A DNA stretch of 33,471 nucleotides from Thiotrichaceae bacterium (GTDB taxonomy: Bacteria > Pseudomonadota > Gammaproteobacteria > Beggiatoales > Beggiatoaceae). This document shows, one piece after another, positions 32,573 to 33,471 of this stretch. The stretch's first letter is position 1. Every line of letters begins with the position of its first letter. The notes under the pieces were generated by a model. That model did no database searches. It was given only the letters and a program-made list of their open reading frames with translations, and had not been told where the DNA came from. The stretch spans positions 1 to 33,471 of the forward strand of contig JADGDF010000008.1 in NCBI GenBank assembly GCA_016745055.1. The letters run 5' to 3'. Position numbers and translations under genes: made by a program.

Positions 32573-33115
32573 AATTGGTGATGTACTCGTGTTCCCTCGT
32601 CACCACGGTAGATGCCGACATGAAAAGCTATTTTGATAGCATTCCATATGAGCTATTGATGGAACAATGTATCAGTGACGATAAACTGCTCAATTTAATT
32701 CATTTATTCCTTCAACAAGAAGCTACCCATGACAGGTTTTCGTGACACAAACCGAGGATAACATTTTCAGTTGTTTCAAGAATGAGTGAAGCGATTTCCC
32801 GAAACAACTAAAAACTCCTTTACCTAAAAATGCGGGACTCCGTCAAACTACATAGTAGTGATGGATAGTCTTGAACGGTGGACACCGACCAATGGAATGC
32901 CACAAGGTGCGGTCTTAAGCCTTTTACTGGCAAATATTTATTTGCTTGCTATCCATTGGATAAAGTGGTGACAGAACAGATGATTTTGTTATCTTGTGTC
33001 ATAATCAAAACAATGTAGATAAAAACATTAGAGCAAGTCATACTTTAACCACAGCACTTTTTATAACTAAACACAAGGATAGATTGAAATGCACTTGGAA
33101 GCAGGAATTTAATAA
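32573..33115 (+). pseudogene. Group II intron reverse transcriptase remnant, split by a repeat
   Basis: Pieces in different frames match group II intron maturase/RT: VDADMKSYFDSIPYELLMEQ to FLQQE (to 32721), then VMDSLERWTPTNGMPQGAV and LLLANIYL (from 32858), then a TDDFVILCHNQ segment (from about 32970) in place of YADDFVILC. Between FLQQE and VMDSLERW a 136-base stretch (32722-32857) carries repeat copy B; removing it brings back the normal protein order. The thumb, maturase and endonuclease parts are missing, and I see no intron RNA ends. Confidence 0.85.
32721..32810 (-). repeat. Dispersed ~97-bp repeat, copy B (inverted)
   Basis: Reverse complement of copy A at 19146-19242, diverged by roughly a fifth. 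It lies inside the reverse transcriptase remnant, with a further 47 bases of non-RT sequence to 32857. Confidence 0.75.
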
Positions 33116-33200
33116 CTTACCCAATTTTTCAACCAGACCTGGCAAGTTTTCAAAACCTGCCAGGTCTGGTTTCTGGTTTTATTTAGTTCCTGTTCCTCAA
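33100..33200. repeat. Palindromic dispersed repeat, copy 3
   Basis: The palindrome (33135-33167) differs from copies 1 and 2 at a few bases, including AAGTTTTC in the centre. Flanks GGAATTTAATAAC and GGTTTCTGGTTTTATTTAG are shared. It abuts the end of the reverse transcriptase remnant. Confidence 0.85.
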
Positions 33201-33318
33201 TACCTTCACCAATTTCTTTGATGAATAATGTAACTATTTGATTTTACTAAAAAGTACTATTTTGGCAGTTTGCATAAAAATCAACAAGTTAGCATATTGT
33301 GGCGAAGGTATTGGTTCC

Positions 33319-33471
33319 TTACAACCATTTTATCATGCCCATTTCAAAGTCATGTGCCAAAGATTCATGGTATGGATAAATTCTCACTTTATAGCTTAAA
33401 CCACCACACCAATCAGGATTGAAGTTAATCGCATACAAATATTCACCTGTATCCTGTAAGGCGTATTCAGG
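33319..33471 (-). CDS. 3' end of a second alpha-glucan phosphorylase (partial, runs off window)
   Basis: The 153 bases to the window edge equal 21789-21941 except for one base (giving Tyr for His in YPHHE). They encode the last 50 residues of the phosphorylase, ending HDFEMGMIKWL. Similarity stops exactly at the stop codon. It is either a second full gene or a duplicated fragment; the window does not show which. Confidence 0.85.
   Translation of the reverse strand, partial: PEYALQDTGEYLYAINFNPDWCGGLSYKVRIYPYHESLAHDFEMGMIKWL

Noticed and set aside
32573..33200. Intact group II intron
   Set aside because: The RT is broken in at least three frames and lacks maturase and endonuclease parts, and I found no intron domain V-like hairpin or ends.

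Overview
This window looks like part of the AT-rich chromosome of a gammaproteobacterium. I infer this from ordinary gammaproteobacterial housekeeping genes (argE, dapE, a YbeL-like zinc-ribbon gene, initiator tRNA), an exosortase H pair, a plant-cap LRR surface protein, and an unusually heavy load of small palindromic repeats, decayed transposase and group II intron fragments. A large sulfur oxidiser of the Beggiatoa/Thioploca/Thiomargarita type would fit, but nothing here proves the genus.

Layout. 1-2580: an internally deleted IS630 transposase remnant, argE, then about 1 kb of decayed coding sequence. 2585-7130: a secreted subtilisin-like lipoprotein protease, a DUF1451 zinc-ribbon gene, and on the minus strand the initiator tRNA (with its own promoter) followed by dapE. 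7176-15720: a palindromic repeat, a 1249-residue sensor kinase/receiver/PAS/adenylate cyclase fusion, an orphan RND pump whose coding sequence appears to have absorbed a dispersed repeat, and an unrecognised 370-residue protein. 15744-19354: decayed gene fragment, MITE, structured leader, a 19-repeat LRR surface protein, and two dispersed repeats. 19358-24389 (minus strand): SGNH hydrolase-like membrane protein, SPFH protein, alpha-glucan phosphorylase. 24544-27550 (minus strand): fragments, a C-terminally anchored surface protein interrupted by a TAA, and a secreted PI-PLC with a ricin-type lectin tail. 27897-29334: a PIN/ribbon-helix-helix toxin-antitoxin pair and an overlapping HEPN/unknown pair. 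29372-32572: a histidine kinase/response regulator pair diverging from exosortase H and its associated membrane protein. 32573-33471: a group II intron reverse transcriptase remnant split by a repeat, a third copy of the palindromic repeat, and the 3' end of a second, nearly identical alpha-glucan phosphorylase.

How it fits together. The most interesting theme is the cell surface. Exosortase H sits next to a two-component system that could control it. About 6 kb away lies a protein with a C-terminal anchor of exosortase-target shape, directly behind and in frame with a secreted PI-PLC-lectin. A second theme is the HEPN/unknown pair beside a TA module. A third is genome plasticity: at least five repeat families, one inside a reverse transcriptase remnant, one translated in frame inside a transporter, and duplicated 3' ends of three local genes (SGNH hydrolase, antitoxin, glucan phosphorylase).
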